A DNA stretch of 64,000 nucleotides from Spodoptera frugiperda (taxonomy: Eukaryota > Arthropoda > Insecta > Lepidoptera > Noctuidae). The notes beneath the pieces were generated by a model. It saw only the letters and a list, made by a program, of their open reading frames with translations. It ran no database searches and was not told where the DNA came from. This document shows, in pieces, positions 1 through 11,784 of this stretch. The stretch lies in contig NC_064218.1 of NCBI RefSeq assembly GCF_023101765.2, positions 7,130,001 to 7,194,000 on the forward strand. The letters are read 5' to 3'. Numbering within the stretch: position 1 is the stretch's first letter; each line of letters starts with the position of its first letter. The translations under genes and the position numbers were made by a program.

Positions 1-138
1 GCTTATTAGTTTGTTATTATTTCATATAGAAATTGTTTATATCTAACTGGAATTTGCACTAATGATTGAAATTCCTTTATTTTGTAAATTGTTTAGTAAG
101 TCAGTCCATGAAAATCCCGTATTTTTTCTGATATTTAG

Positions 139-3100
139 ATACCTGTCGACCCTGACAACCCAGGAAATGCCGATGGCTACCCGAGGACTGGCCGTGTCGA
201 AGGACCAGTCCCGGGAGTTCATGGCTTGCTTCCCGGACATCGTGCGGGACCTCACTGAGACTGGCAAGCACATTGATGTGCCAGAAGCCAGCAAGTGGTT
301 GGCTAAGGTACGTTATATGTCGCTGCAGTCAGTCGTAAGTGAAGTGCGTTGGTCAAACCTGTTATAAAAACTGACTAGAAACTCGCCTATCCACCGTGTC
401 TGGATGGACTTTATACCTCACTATAAATTACCATACTTATCACAATGAGTAAATACATCATTTATGCCATGCAATTTTCGCTGCATCTATCTACATATTT
501 ATTAAACGATGATTTATGTTCAGTTTTTATAGCAGACTGTCATACTCTAATCACTTTTATTCAAAATTTCTGTGTTGGTAAATTTAGTTTTCACCTTTGG
601 CTGTTTAAGCATTCGTTTTTATTTGGATCATAAACAGTAGCAATTTGTGTCATTGGCCATTTACTGCAACGTAAACAAAAATAATGAGTTTTGACGTCAA
701 ACTGTATCGCTTAGCTTTGCAATCGGCCCTGCACATAAAGTAAACAATATTGTAATTACTTATGCATGCAACTCACTTAGTCATTCTACTAGAGACATTG
801 ATTCTTCTATCGACTCAGAACCATTGTTTAAATATTAAGTAAAAAATCGTACAACAATACCAAACTACCTGTACGTAATACGTATTAGAGTTAAAACTAC
901 GCAGTATCAAAACTATGTGGTCACGGTACAATAACCGTATCGAATAGTTTTAAATATTTTCCAATCTAAATTAATCAGTTAAAATACTCGTAATGTAGTT
1001 TATTGAAGAAGGAGTTGTTTCAAGGCTGACTTACACTTTAAGGACCAGTGTCTATGTTTTGGAGTAGATAACGGTTTCAGTGATGTAAATATTATTGATT
1101 CTTGATGCTATAACATTACGCACTTCGTTCGCGTGGAATAGTGACTTCCGGCAAATTTTTGGTTTTAACCACATAGTTCCCGATCTCGCGGGATCTCTTC
1201 AAAAATGAGATGTGGAAGATATTCCAGGGAACTCTTCAAAAATCAACATAATGAGCTCTGCGTTTGAATTTAATAGATGTATACTCACTTAGGGCTTGAA
1301 AAAATAGTTTAAAAACGGACTTAAACTAACTTAAAACTAAAGAAAGCTACGAATTACGAATTTATAAGTTTAAAAAAAAACTATATTACAACCTAAGCTC
1401 TATGCTTAATGCTTAAACTAAATAATTTAAAAGAAACGACTTAAATCTAATCTAATTAATTTATAAATTAGACTTACAATTTTATTAAAAAAACTAACTA
1501 CAGTAACTACTAATAATCGATATCAAACTAAACCTTAAATAGTTTAACCAAAAAACCAGGAAAACCCAACAAATAAACTTATTAATTGACAAATACAACG
1601 AAACCAATTTAGAATATACGAAACAGCAGGACCACTACAGACAAATAATCATACGACTGATAATACACTTTTTCTACGATAGTACCGAAGCGCTCGGCCG
1701 TTACCCAACCAAATGAATGTAACGAAACCATAGCGCGATCTATTTCGATCCCAACGCCATATATCGAGGATAAAGACAACTTGGATTATTTATTTATACT
1801 CCGTTCGGGCATTTTCTTTGTACTAAAAGTTTAATTATATTGATATTATTTTTTTCATACCTTTTTACTATTTATTTACTTTTTTCGATGAATTAAAACA
1901 ATAACATGAACCGAAACGTGTAACGATCGAAATAGAATTATCTATATCCGTTAGAGCATTTTCTTTGTACTAAATGTTTATTATATTGATATTATTTTGT
2001 TCATACCTTTTTGCTATTTATTTACTTTTTTCGACGGAATTAAAACAATAACATGAACCGAAGTCGTGTAACGACGACATAGAATATATTTATTAATAAT
2101 TTACGGATTTATTATTTTTTGATTTTTGAAATAAAAATATATCTATGTCCTTTCTAAGGTTCTAAACTATATCTGTACCAAATTTCAACCAAATCCGTCA
2201 AATAGTTGCGGAGATTAATGGTATAAGCATAGAATGTTCGACGTGATTCTTTAATTTGACATAACTTTAAAAATTTATGAACCGATTGACATGAAACAAA
2301 CACTAAATGTAAATTTGCATCCCACAATATATTCGTGAAAACCGCATCCAACTCGGATCAGCCGTTTCTGATTAGAGCGCACAGACGAACAGACAAACAG
2401 ACAAACAGACAAACAGACAAAAAAAAAGTTAATTACATTTTTGGGTTCGACATCGACATAACAATAACCCCTGCTATTTTTTTTATTTTTATTTTCAATG
2501 TACAGACAGCACTGTTTCTAGATTTTATCAATATATGTATAGAATCTTGATGCTTATAGCATAACGCATATAATAACATGCCTATGTTACAATATACTCA
2601 AGTCTTAACTACAAACGCAGTTTCTTAGCTATTTGTGTCATGTACTAATTGAGTATTGTTATTTTCAGCTGTTGCAATACAATGTGCCGAACGGTAAAAA
2701 GAATCGAGGTTTAGCGACAGTGCTGGCTTACAAAATGCTTGAAAAGAAAGAAAACTTGACGCCAGAAAACATTCACCTAGCTAATATGATGGGATGGTGC
2801 GTCGAAATGGTAAGTTTAATACAAAATAAGTACTTCAATAAGCTGATTTACAATGAATTAAGTGCTAAAGTATTTTCTTTGATAAAGAAATAAATATTAT
2901 CTTTTCAAAATATGTAACAGTGCCATCAGAAACCGCAATAAATACACATAAACCTAGATAATGCCACGCGTTGATTACAAAATAACTCATGATATAGATT
3001 GTCAAAAATAACAATTAGAGTATAAGCACATGTGAGTTAGCCACGCGACAAAAAAGTCCAAGTGCGTCGTTACATAAAGTTTGTTTAAAAAACTAGTTTA

Positions 3101-6100
3101 TCGAGTTCCTCTATGTACGGCGTTGGCCTTGGAAATTATGTTTTTGCACTCTACAGATTTTGATAGCATATACGTAGGTATACACTTGTATTTTGGTAGC
3201 GTGTGGAGTCTTATCGAGCTACCATGGATTGAACACCCAATATTTTCATGTTACATGATATTTTTTATTTAATTCGCTGATAACTATGTACGTTTTTAAA
3301 CCAACAACATGAAAGTTTATAAACTGATAATAATAGAAATAAACATTTCATTCATCATTGTTAAATTATTTCAGCATTCTTAGGTATTTAAAACTCTATC
3401 ATATCACGTGTTCAAAAATGCGTTTGCTATATTTTCGTTACTAATTAGTAATTAGTATTCGTGACGGCTATTCTAAAAGATAATAATATTCGGCAGACGA
3501 ATAATATATTAGCATTAATACATATACATCCGACGGATCCTTATTATTTGGAGAGTGTCTGCCATTTTGAATTAGTTACATTTTAATATAGACAGATAGC
3601 TAGAACATAATAATAAAACTTGTTTACTCAGCTTGCGTCGATACAAACACGGATCATTCTATTTATTTAACTAGGTGCAATTTACAGAGATGATAAAAAT
3701 ATATTGCGCAGTTGTCCATTTAAGAAAAAGACGTGGTTTTAAGTAACCCACGTTGCACGTTGCAATAACATCAAGAAACTTCTAGTCTAGTTACAATCTA
3801 GTATTTACCTAGTTTACAACTGGTATATCATACTTGAGATGTAGGTAATGAATGTTATCTAGGAACTGTTTACCTCGCACAGCAATGTTAGTATTAGATT
3901 TATCTAAAAATAAATCAGTAAACTTCACTACTCCAAGCATTAATCATTCCATTTTATTGACACTAGCTAGAATAAACATTCGTCAGTTTACGTTTGAAAT
4001 GTATTAGGTACTACTGTGTAATTTATTTATAAGCATTTACTTATAAATCCAAATATTTAACTTTACGACTGACCTATGGACTTGTGAACCGTTTCAGTAT
4101 AAGATGGCTTTAGTAGCTAAGTAGGTAAATATGGCTTATACATGTTTTTATAAAAAATCGCACATTCAATATTTTCAGTTCTGTTTTTACTAAAATTAAA
4201 AACAGAACTGAAAATATTTATAATTTTCTGAAATATATAGCGAAATTTAAACCGTATTTACTGTACACCTCCAATTGAATGCGTTTCTGTATTTTACAGT
4301 TAATATATTCAACGACGAAGGCACATATGTATCTCGAATGCCATTACAAACATATTTAGAACTAATTTATATATTAACCTGTCTATTTATATATCATCAT
4401 ATCAATTGTCACTAATCGATCACTATTGTCCACAGTTCCACACCCACCAATTACTGATGAATGATATCATGGAGGGCACGGAGATGCGTCGCGGGGCGCC
4501 CTGCTGGTACAAACATCCCGAGGTCGGCCTCACTGGGATCAATGACGCCTCCCTAGTCCAGTCTGCCATGTTTTCAACCATCAAACGTCATTTCCACAGC
4601 AAAATGTACTACAAAACTGTCCTTGAGACGTTTAATGAGGTATGTTGATAATAATTCTATGTTTTTACGACCTTCCAGACCATGTAAGTCTTAATGCCAC
4701 GAGCTAATGAGTACAGAACTACCGGATTCTACCTACTTAAATAGTTAAATACTGGTTACAAAAGACTGAATACCTATATCATTAAAAGAATATTGATAAG
4801 TAATACGATTAATACTTAAAATGTGATTTATAAATATCAACGGCGATGGTACCAGATTGAATCTACCTACCTCCGTATCTGGTATGAACCAGTCTATTAA
4901 TAAATGTCATTTAATTTTAGATATCTCCTGACTGAATGTGAACATGTGACATTTTACTGCGTTTTCTATAAACTCGTATTGAAACAATGTTTAGTTTTGG
5001 AATCTAGATAGTTAAATCTTCAACATCCGTAACAGAAAACAATTGGAAGACGTGTCATCGTTTTACGATTTGTTTACTTGTCGATTCGTTCCATAACTTC
5101 CATAGTTAGTTATCGCGCTATTGATTTCAAACAAAAGGCCATACATTTTAATTCAAGATTCCATTCAAAGCATGGATATAAACGTGACATAAACAGCAGG
5201 AACTTATGTGCAAAAACAAATTGTTGTTAGGTAGGTATGTTCTTGCTGTATTTGTTTATATAACGACATTCAAACGACTTAACAACTGCAATTTGTACAT
5301 ATGTAGGTAAATAGGTATATAAATTAAGTACATAATACTGGTAGGTAGCTATAGTTTGCCAGCTCAGTGCAAAATGTTTTATAGTAATATTTTTTTAGGT
5401 TAATAGTCATTAAGTAAGTAACTGCCATTTTCAATAAACGATCTTATTCTAACAACTTTGGATCGATCTTAATTTTTGACAAAAACTCTATAGAACTAAT
5501 GCCAAAAATCGATCTTAATCTAAAGATTTTAGATTGAGATCGGTTATTGAAATCGATAGTAAATCAGTTAGGGATTGCATTAGTTTCATTATGGGACTAA
5601 TTAAGCGATAATAACCTAATGCTTAGCAAGACTGAAAACCTAATTAGGTTTTATCTTAATCTCAGACATTAATCGAAGTCTAAACGCATGACATAACCTT
5701 GTAATTAAGCTCTATTCATCCATTCAGGGGCCTTAGTCTGCTATTACAACTAAGGCAAACTAAGGCCCCAGGTATATTACATTCCTACCTAAATGCGTTA
5801 ATTACCAAACTAGGTGTTACTTATCATATTAATTAAGCCATGCTGTATTTTTTATGAAAACAATCTGTTATCTAATCGTTTTATATGAATGTCCTAATCT
5901 CACCACCAGCGATGAAATGAGTAAACATTTTACTAAGGCTTAGTTACGTCTACGTTGTATGTTAGTAGATTAGAAATAATTAATATTTTGTTTGTGATTC
6001 TTTTTGCTAGTTTGTATGATAAGCTTTAATTAAAATTATGATGTTATATAAAACGTAGGTAGTTATTAAAATAGTAATTATTTTTATATTAAGCACTTCT

Positions 6101-7601
6101 TGCTTAGGTATATTAAACACTTAACATTAAATATTTTTTTAGATAAAGTTTCAAATAATTACGAACTTAACTACATATCCAAGAAACATCACAATCGTTT
6201 AATCAATTCGAAATTGTATACAATAAGTGTCTAGTAAAATTAATTTCCAATTTCTCTTTGTATTCGATCTTTATAGCAAGTTAACGTTACATTGAACTTT
6301 CACAAAATCGAGTGCAATATTATAAATCTGTAGGTACTTACCGATGCAAACATCAAAACTGGACGTAAACAGGTTCCCTCATTGTGCGTAAACTTTCATC
6401 GCATTTGTCCTCAGTTATGTTACCTACATTAGAAACTTAAACAACTTCTTTGTTATTTAAATAATAATTTTAGTTACGTATTATTCTAACAGTTAGTTAA
6501 AAACAAACATAAAACTATTGGTAATGCCGCCGAAATTTAAAAATGGAACAGGTCATATTCTTTTAACTAACATAAAATTTATATTCAGCCAATCATTTTC
6601 CGATTCTTTGTGGCCAGTATTTTACAAGCAACTTGTAACCTTTTTTCTAATAACAAATTCTCTTTACAGATGCTGATCAAATGCTCAATCGGCAACTTCT
6701 TAGAATTCCAAATGAACAAAACGGATAAGCCGGACCTTACCCAGTTCACCATGGAGAAATACGAAGCCATCACTAAGTACAAGACCTCATATCACACATT
6801 CCAAATGCCAGTCACCCTGGCTCTGCTCATGACCGGAGTAGAGGACCCTGAAACACATAGACAAGCTAAAACAATCCTGCTAGAGATGGGTGAATTTTTC
6901 CAAATTCAAGTGAGTTTATAATTAACCATCTTAAATTTAATGTTCTTTTTAATCAACTTGCCTACGTGTGTCAAGAAGTTATCGCAAAATCGTAAGACAT
7001 AAAACAACACGTAACACATGTAATTACAAAGATTGTGTAATTATTTCACGAAAACAGTACTTACATCGATGTCATAAACTGGGTTTTTGCTAATCAAATA
7101 ACGGTATCTTTAATGCACTGTACAGTTCAAATAACAAGAAAATCTCACGATAGTAATTTATCTTGTTAATGTCATGATTGCGAATTTGTTTTATCTTTCC
7201 GTAATTAAACAAAGCTGTAAGATAAGGAATTTTCGGTTGGCTAATGGCAATAATTTTCTTTTCAGGATGATTTCTTAGATTGCTTCGGCGATCCAGCTGT
7301 CACAGGCAAGGTTGGAACTGATATCCAAGATGGCAAATGTACCTGGTTAGCAGTCGTTGCTTTGCAAAGGGCGACACCAAAACAGAGGCAATTTATGGAA
7401 GAGAACTACGGCAGCTCAGACCCAGAAGCAGTTGCTAAGATCAAGCAATTGTATGAGGAGCTCCAACTTCCACACACCTACTCAGTCTTCGAAGAAGCTA
7501 CCTACGACCTCCTTAGGACACAAATCCAACAAGTCACCAGGGGCCTGCCCCACGAACTGTTCTTTAAAATCTTAGATAACATCTTCAGGCGAAGTGTTTA
7601 G
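139..7601 (+). CDS. IDS-1: divergent FPPS-like prenyltransferase, 5' partial
   Basis: Five exons are visible: 139-307, 2669-2809, 4436-4639, 6670-6909 and 7266-7601. All have AG/GT borders, and all junctions after the first exon are phase 0. The first exon enters in phase 2, so an upstream leader exon like those of IDS-2 and IDS-3 must lie outside the window. About 363 aa are visible. The fold is that of an FPPS-family all-alpha prenyltransferase. The K and R of the GGKxxRG box survive (NGKKNRG), as do MRRG, KYKTS, the second Asp motif DDFLD and GTDIQDGKCTW. The oddities are in the first Asp-rich motif, which reads NDIME instead of DDxxD, in GQxLD, which became GNFLE, and at the Q96-equivalent, which is H. 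The reading frame is open throughout, so selection may still act, but normal FPPS chemistry is doubtful. An AATAAA lies at 7722-7727. Family is certain; function is not known. Confidence 0.85.
308..1121. other. intron 1 of IDS-1, proximal part
   Basis: AT-rich intronic DNA between the first visible exon of IDS-1 and a retroposon-like repeat. I see no convincing coding or RNA signal; the short open frames have no recognisable domains. Confidence 0.5.
1122..2541 (+). mobile_element. RTE-like non-LTR-derived repeat, copy 1
   Basis: This block is repeated in the same orientation at about 21088-23045, with the same order of sub-blocks. It starts with the ACTTCGTTCGCGTGG signature seen in many lepidopteran retroposon tails. 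It ends with an (ACAG)n-like microsatellite at about 2380-2420 followed by an A-run and a short T-rich tail. Imperfect direct repeats of about 24 bp containing TCTTGATGCT flank it at about 1098-1121 and 2543-2567 and look like a target-site duplication. It lies in intron 1 of IDS-1. No open frame for a transposition protein was seen. Confidence 0.6.
2810..4435. other. intron 2 of IDS-1
   Basis: AT-rich intron. At about 4179-4216 a short perfect hairpin is formed by the inverted copies of CAGTTCTGTTTTTA around an AT-rich loop. Nothing else is recognisable. Confidence 0.4.
4640..6669. other. intron 3 of IDS-1
   Basis: AT-rich intron. It holds a tiny MITE-like palindrome at about 5727-5771 (listed separately) and otherwise nothing that I recognise. 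Confidence 0.4.
5727..5771. repeat. mini-MITE with GGGGCCTTAG termini
   Basis: A 45 bp palindromic piece that begins CAGGGGCCTTAGTCTGC and ends with the inverted sequence CTAAGGCCCCAG. The same termini bound the longer palindrome at 33500-33619, so this is probably a deleted member of the same DNA-transposon-derived family. Confidence 0.45.
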
Positions 7602-7721
7602 ACTGTGTAGCTATAGACATATCGGTTAAGTTAGTGACTTAGAAAGGTGCAAAAACCTAGTAGATGTATATTTGTATAAGGTATACTGAAGTCCTCGATA
7701 AAATAGACGCGCTTAGTGAAG

Positions 7722-7727
7722 AATAAA
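7722..7727 (+). promoter_or_regulatory. polyadenylation signal of IDS-1
   Basis: Canonical AATAAA about 120 bp after the IDS-1 stop codon. Confidence 0.6.
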
Positions 7728-8915
7728 GTTATCTGGAGTGCCGTCATTTTATGCATGAGCGCTGGGTGTGAATGCACTGTGTTTAGATTTTTTATTAAAA
7801 GCTGAGTCGAAATTTGTCTGTATTAAGGCTCTAAATCTGTGGTCGAGAAGAGGAGAGACCATCGGGAGAAGAAGAGGATTGTAGTTGATTAGGAGTTCGT
7901 AACTCTAAACTTAAATAATAATGATATAATGATCTTGTTTTCCTAGATATAGTATGCTACAAATTAATACGATTAGTACTAAACTGCCTACAGCCTAGTA
8001 GTTATGGTATTAGCTGTAGAACTTAAAATTAATGCTTTGTTTTACCTTTTTCTCCGTCTTACCTTATTACGCCTATGATTAAATAATATTGTTCATTGAA
8101 ACCCTAATTAAGCATGTATTTCTCTCGATGATGATATTAAAATGTTGAATGCAATTTGATGAACTTTTATTTTACCCTGACATACCTACTACTACCCTTC
8201 TCAAGATGATAAAGAGATTGAGGAGTCTGGAATTGGTAAAAATCATGGCCTGCTTGATGGTAAAAACTTTGCCTGCTTAATAAAAAGCGTAGACTAGCCT
8301 AAGTACACTTCCAAAAACTAAAAGTTAATGAGAACCATGTAGGAAAACATTATGGGTATTTCGATGACGCAGATAAACAGATATTTTTGAAAACGGGTTC
8401 CTTAAAATTATACCAATGTCTAGAAAAAGAACTGAACTAGATTAACAAAAACAAAATATTACGAAAATGTAAATAAAAAAGGTAATGAAGAATTACAACC
8501 TACAATAAATTCAAGAATGTTTACGTTTGAGTTGGATTTTCCGCTAGTTACCTATGTGAAAGTTATAACGCGATAAGCCGACCCATTTAAATCCGGAAAC
8601 TTCTTTTCGTTATCGCATAGTGCGATGCAAGGTCGATGCAATTATTCATATTTAACTGCTATATTTAGTCGTGCTGAAAATAATCCTTATATTGATAAAA
8701 AAAGTATTGATTGAATATCGTTGTGAGCGTTTTCTTCATTACGGATTGCATTCAGTCTGATGCGCACATTGCGCATTGAGTCTATCTCAATGGATGTGCA
8801 CGTCACTTGGCGTACGACCCCTTCTTCAAGCGCTCCTCTCTTCGGCAGCCTACCTACCTCTTTATGCAAAAAAAAAATTAAAATTAATAGATGCATCATG
8901 GACATGATCTTACTT
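7728..8915. other. intergenic IDS-1/IDS-2, no gene seen
   Basis: Non-coding AT-rich sequence after the IDS-1 poly(A) signal. Short open frames lack domain signatures and typical codon pattern. No RNA gene was recognised. Confidence 0.45.
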
Positions 8916-9033
8916 ACTGTCGCACCTAGAGACATTTAATGATTACTTAAACTATTCCTTAGTAACGATTGTATCGAAAACAATTGCTAAGGACTGGTTT
9001 AAGTAACAATTAAGTAACTCTACGTGTGGCAGT
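8916..9033. repeat. MITE with ACTGCCGYACT termini, copy 1
   Basis: A palindromic element of about 118 bp. It starts ACTGTCGCACCTAGAGAC and ends with the inverted counterpart CTACGTGTGGCAGT. An arm containing TGATTACTTAAAC is mirrored by GTTTAAGTAACAATTA. Related copies lie at 11987-12079 and 36328-36456. Confidence 0.6.
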
Positions 9034-9571
9034 TAGTAAATACTCTTTCTTTAACTTTCTCAATGACTTTTACTCAAGTTCATATCCGTTCCATGTGTGA
9101 TTCGAATGCGTGGAAATGGTAATGATCTAGATTCTAGACAATGCACTTTCATTCATAGTTGCTGATTTCAGACTTCTCTCTTATAATCTCATGAGTCATG
9201 ACTCAAACAGGTGCAAGTTATCATTTAGATACCTTTGCTTATCGCGTTTTTTACGTGCAGAAAGACTTAGGTAAAGGTGCACGTAATTTGCTTCATCCAT
9301 TTTTCATCGGCTGTGTTATAATCAGTCCCTTATAATATTAAGTGATTTGACTACAGGTTCGTAGTCATATTCACTTCAGGATTCGATCTCAAAAATCAAA
9401 ATACTTACCCTAAAACGTGCAAAATGCACAACCTGCAGTAATAGAACACGGAATGACCGTCTCGTGTGTCGCACTTAGGACTACTTGACATACGATGCAG
9501 TTTCTTTAGACATTCACACTCGCCTCATAAATTATGATTCAATGCATAAAGTTTGAACAGACATGCCTTTA

Positions 9572-11497
9572 GGGGAAGGTGGTACAAAATGATCCCCTTA
9601 AGGGAGAACAGCTCTAAAACTAGTGTTTACAACATTAAGATAAACTTAAAACGTTATATGGGTAGCTAGTTAATCGAACTACAAATTGAACATGCGTCGA
9701 GTCGCTTAAGCTATAAGGAATAATTGTTATTAATATTTTCGTAAAGGTCTACGTAAGGATCATTTTGTACACCCCTGTGTCCAAAACGATCCCCAGTGTG
9801 CGGGTAAAATGATCCGGAGATCATTTTACCCCATCATTTGATGGGGTAAAATGATCTCCGGATCAAGTAAGAAATTAAACATAAGTTAAATAAAAGTAAA
9901 ATAAATATACGTTTCGAACAGTTTTATTGTAAAATCAGCTTTAGTATCAAAAACAAATAATTTTAAGCAAGAAAATAAAGGGTCTAAACAACTTATCATA
10001 TCTTTATATGCATGGTTAATGAAACAACGATAAACATTTCAAAACCAAAATCGACCCTGAAAGAGATCCGTTATGATTGTGTCCCTATTTAAAATGTATA
10101 TGTTACAGCCAAAGTAATAAATCTTTATATTATGTATACTGTCTAGCCATTATATATAACGTCTACTCAATTTAGATAAAGTGATAAATGCCACATAATT
10201 AATCACATTTACTAGCAATTTTATATACTATCTTTGAAGACTTGGATAATGTAATAAAACGAGCAGCATGCATGCATGCTTCCATGTGCCTACGATGCAC
10301 ATAGGCAGGGTTTTTGCGCTAAGGCGCGAAAATCGCGAAGGCGCGAAGGAGCAAGGCGGCCCCACGCGTGCTAATCGTCGCAGACGGCTTTCGCTCATCA
10401 CCACAGCTTCGGCTTGTTGGCCGGCTTCGCCAGCCAGCCTGAGCCACGGTGGCTCACTAACAGCCTCCTGCTCCTCAGCTCGCGGGCCGCCTCGCTCCTA
10501 CGCACTTTCGCGATTTTAAATTACACTTTAGGGGTAGGACAAACAAGACTACATGGAGTCGGTTTTGTAGCAATTCGGTTTTGTCACTAACTTTTGTTGC
10601 ACAGCATATGAAATTTTTAAGTAACATTATTATTTAATTGTTACAGAAACTATAGCAAATAGTTTAATCTGAATTATGTATAGGGTACTACAAGTCCACC
10701 ACCACCATTTCCTACATAAATCATTAGGCCTATGCGAATCAAATTTATGCCACAACAAATTAGTCTTTGATCTTAAAGACTAATTTTTATTCTTACTACA
10801 AGTTATTCTTACAAGTAAGGCTTTTGTGACATTTTGAGTTACACATATATTATTACTTTGACCAACTTAGACTCCCTATTATGAATAATGTTCAGATAAA
10901 GTGATTAATATATTACATTGTCTAGTAAATTTGGCATTTATATACATATAATGACCAGTCATTATGATACTTGCTATTTAATCACTATGACTGTAACATA
11001 TACACCTATTTATTGAAAGTTCACTGAACACAATTGGCACAGGGTAAAATGATCCTGGGATCATTAAAAATAGTAAAATGATCCTGGGATCATTTTGCCC
11101 ACCCAATGTAGGGATCATTTTGTCCCAAATGCCTCATTAAAGAAAAATATCTAAACATGACCTATGATTTTTAAATACTGTAATGAAAGACAGTTAAATC
11201 GATAGCTATTTGACAGCAAAATCCGAGACAAACATACCTGTCACATTATATGTACATAGACTAAAGCTACGGTACATAACGTCAAATAACAGCTTACTTT
11301 AGATTGGCCACAGGAATTTTGTTTTTTTTATGATAAAAACTTTTCTACAGCGAACAACGCCATGAAACTAACACAAATTGTACAGCTAGGCCGTAGGCAC
11401 CTGAAATTCACATAAAATATCCTAGATGGCACTATTAAGTCGGTAAAGGAGTCAGGGATCATTTTACCTTAAGGGATCATTTTGTACCACTTTCCCC
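9572..11497. mobile_element. non-autonomous terminal-inverted-repeat element with GGATCATTTT subterminal repeats
   Basis: The ends are inverted repeats of about 30 bp: the left end opens GGGGAAGGTGGTACAAAATG, and the right end closes with the inverted sequence ending CCACTTTCCCC. Both are flanked by TA. The 10-mer GGATCATTTT or its complement recurs many times inside, at about 9755-9860, 11040-11120 and 11455-11480, some in tight palindromes. Such clusters near the ends are typical of transposase-binding arrays in DNA transposons. There is no transposase frame. A GC-rich palindrome is nested at about 10303-10520. Confidence 0.6.
10303..10520. repeat. GC-rich palindromic insertion
   Basis: A GC-rich island of about 200 bp inside an otherwise AT-rich element. 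The left arm AATCGCGAAGGCGCGAAGGA is mirrored near 10480-10515 by TCCTACGCACTTTCGCGATT with few changes, so the block can fold back on itself. It looks like a nested foldback or MITE insertion rather than a gene, although it has an open frame of 83 codons by chance. Confidence 0.5.
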
Positions 11498-11784
11498 TAT
11501 TAAGATTTTTTCTAACATCACTCATAATAATTGACAACAGTTTCGCTGGAAGCGACACGAGATGAACTACGTAGGCACATTATTATGCAAAAACTTATTA
11601 TAATAAGAAAAGGAGTTGTTTCTTTTTCCTTCAGTCATTTCTAAACAACAATGCTAGGGGCAATCAGATAAAATGTTACATCCGCCTATTATAAACTGGT
11701 CTGGACGTCATTTTGAAGTATTCCTGTGAGGATCCCCGTTGAGTTTGCTAGTGAAACGCTTTAGTGATGAACATTCCTGGAAAA

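Noticed and set aside
2370..2425. Short regularly spaced repeats that might suggest a CRISPR-like array
   Set aside because: It is an ACAG-type microsatellite at the end of a retroposon; there are no spacers, and the genome is eukaryotic.
10268..10519. 83-codon GC-rich frame
   Set aside because: The region is a GC-rich palindrome nested in a DNA transposon; no domain and no splice or start context.
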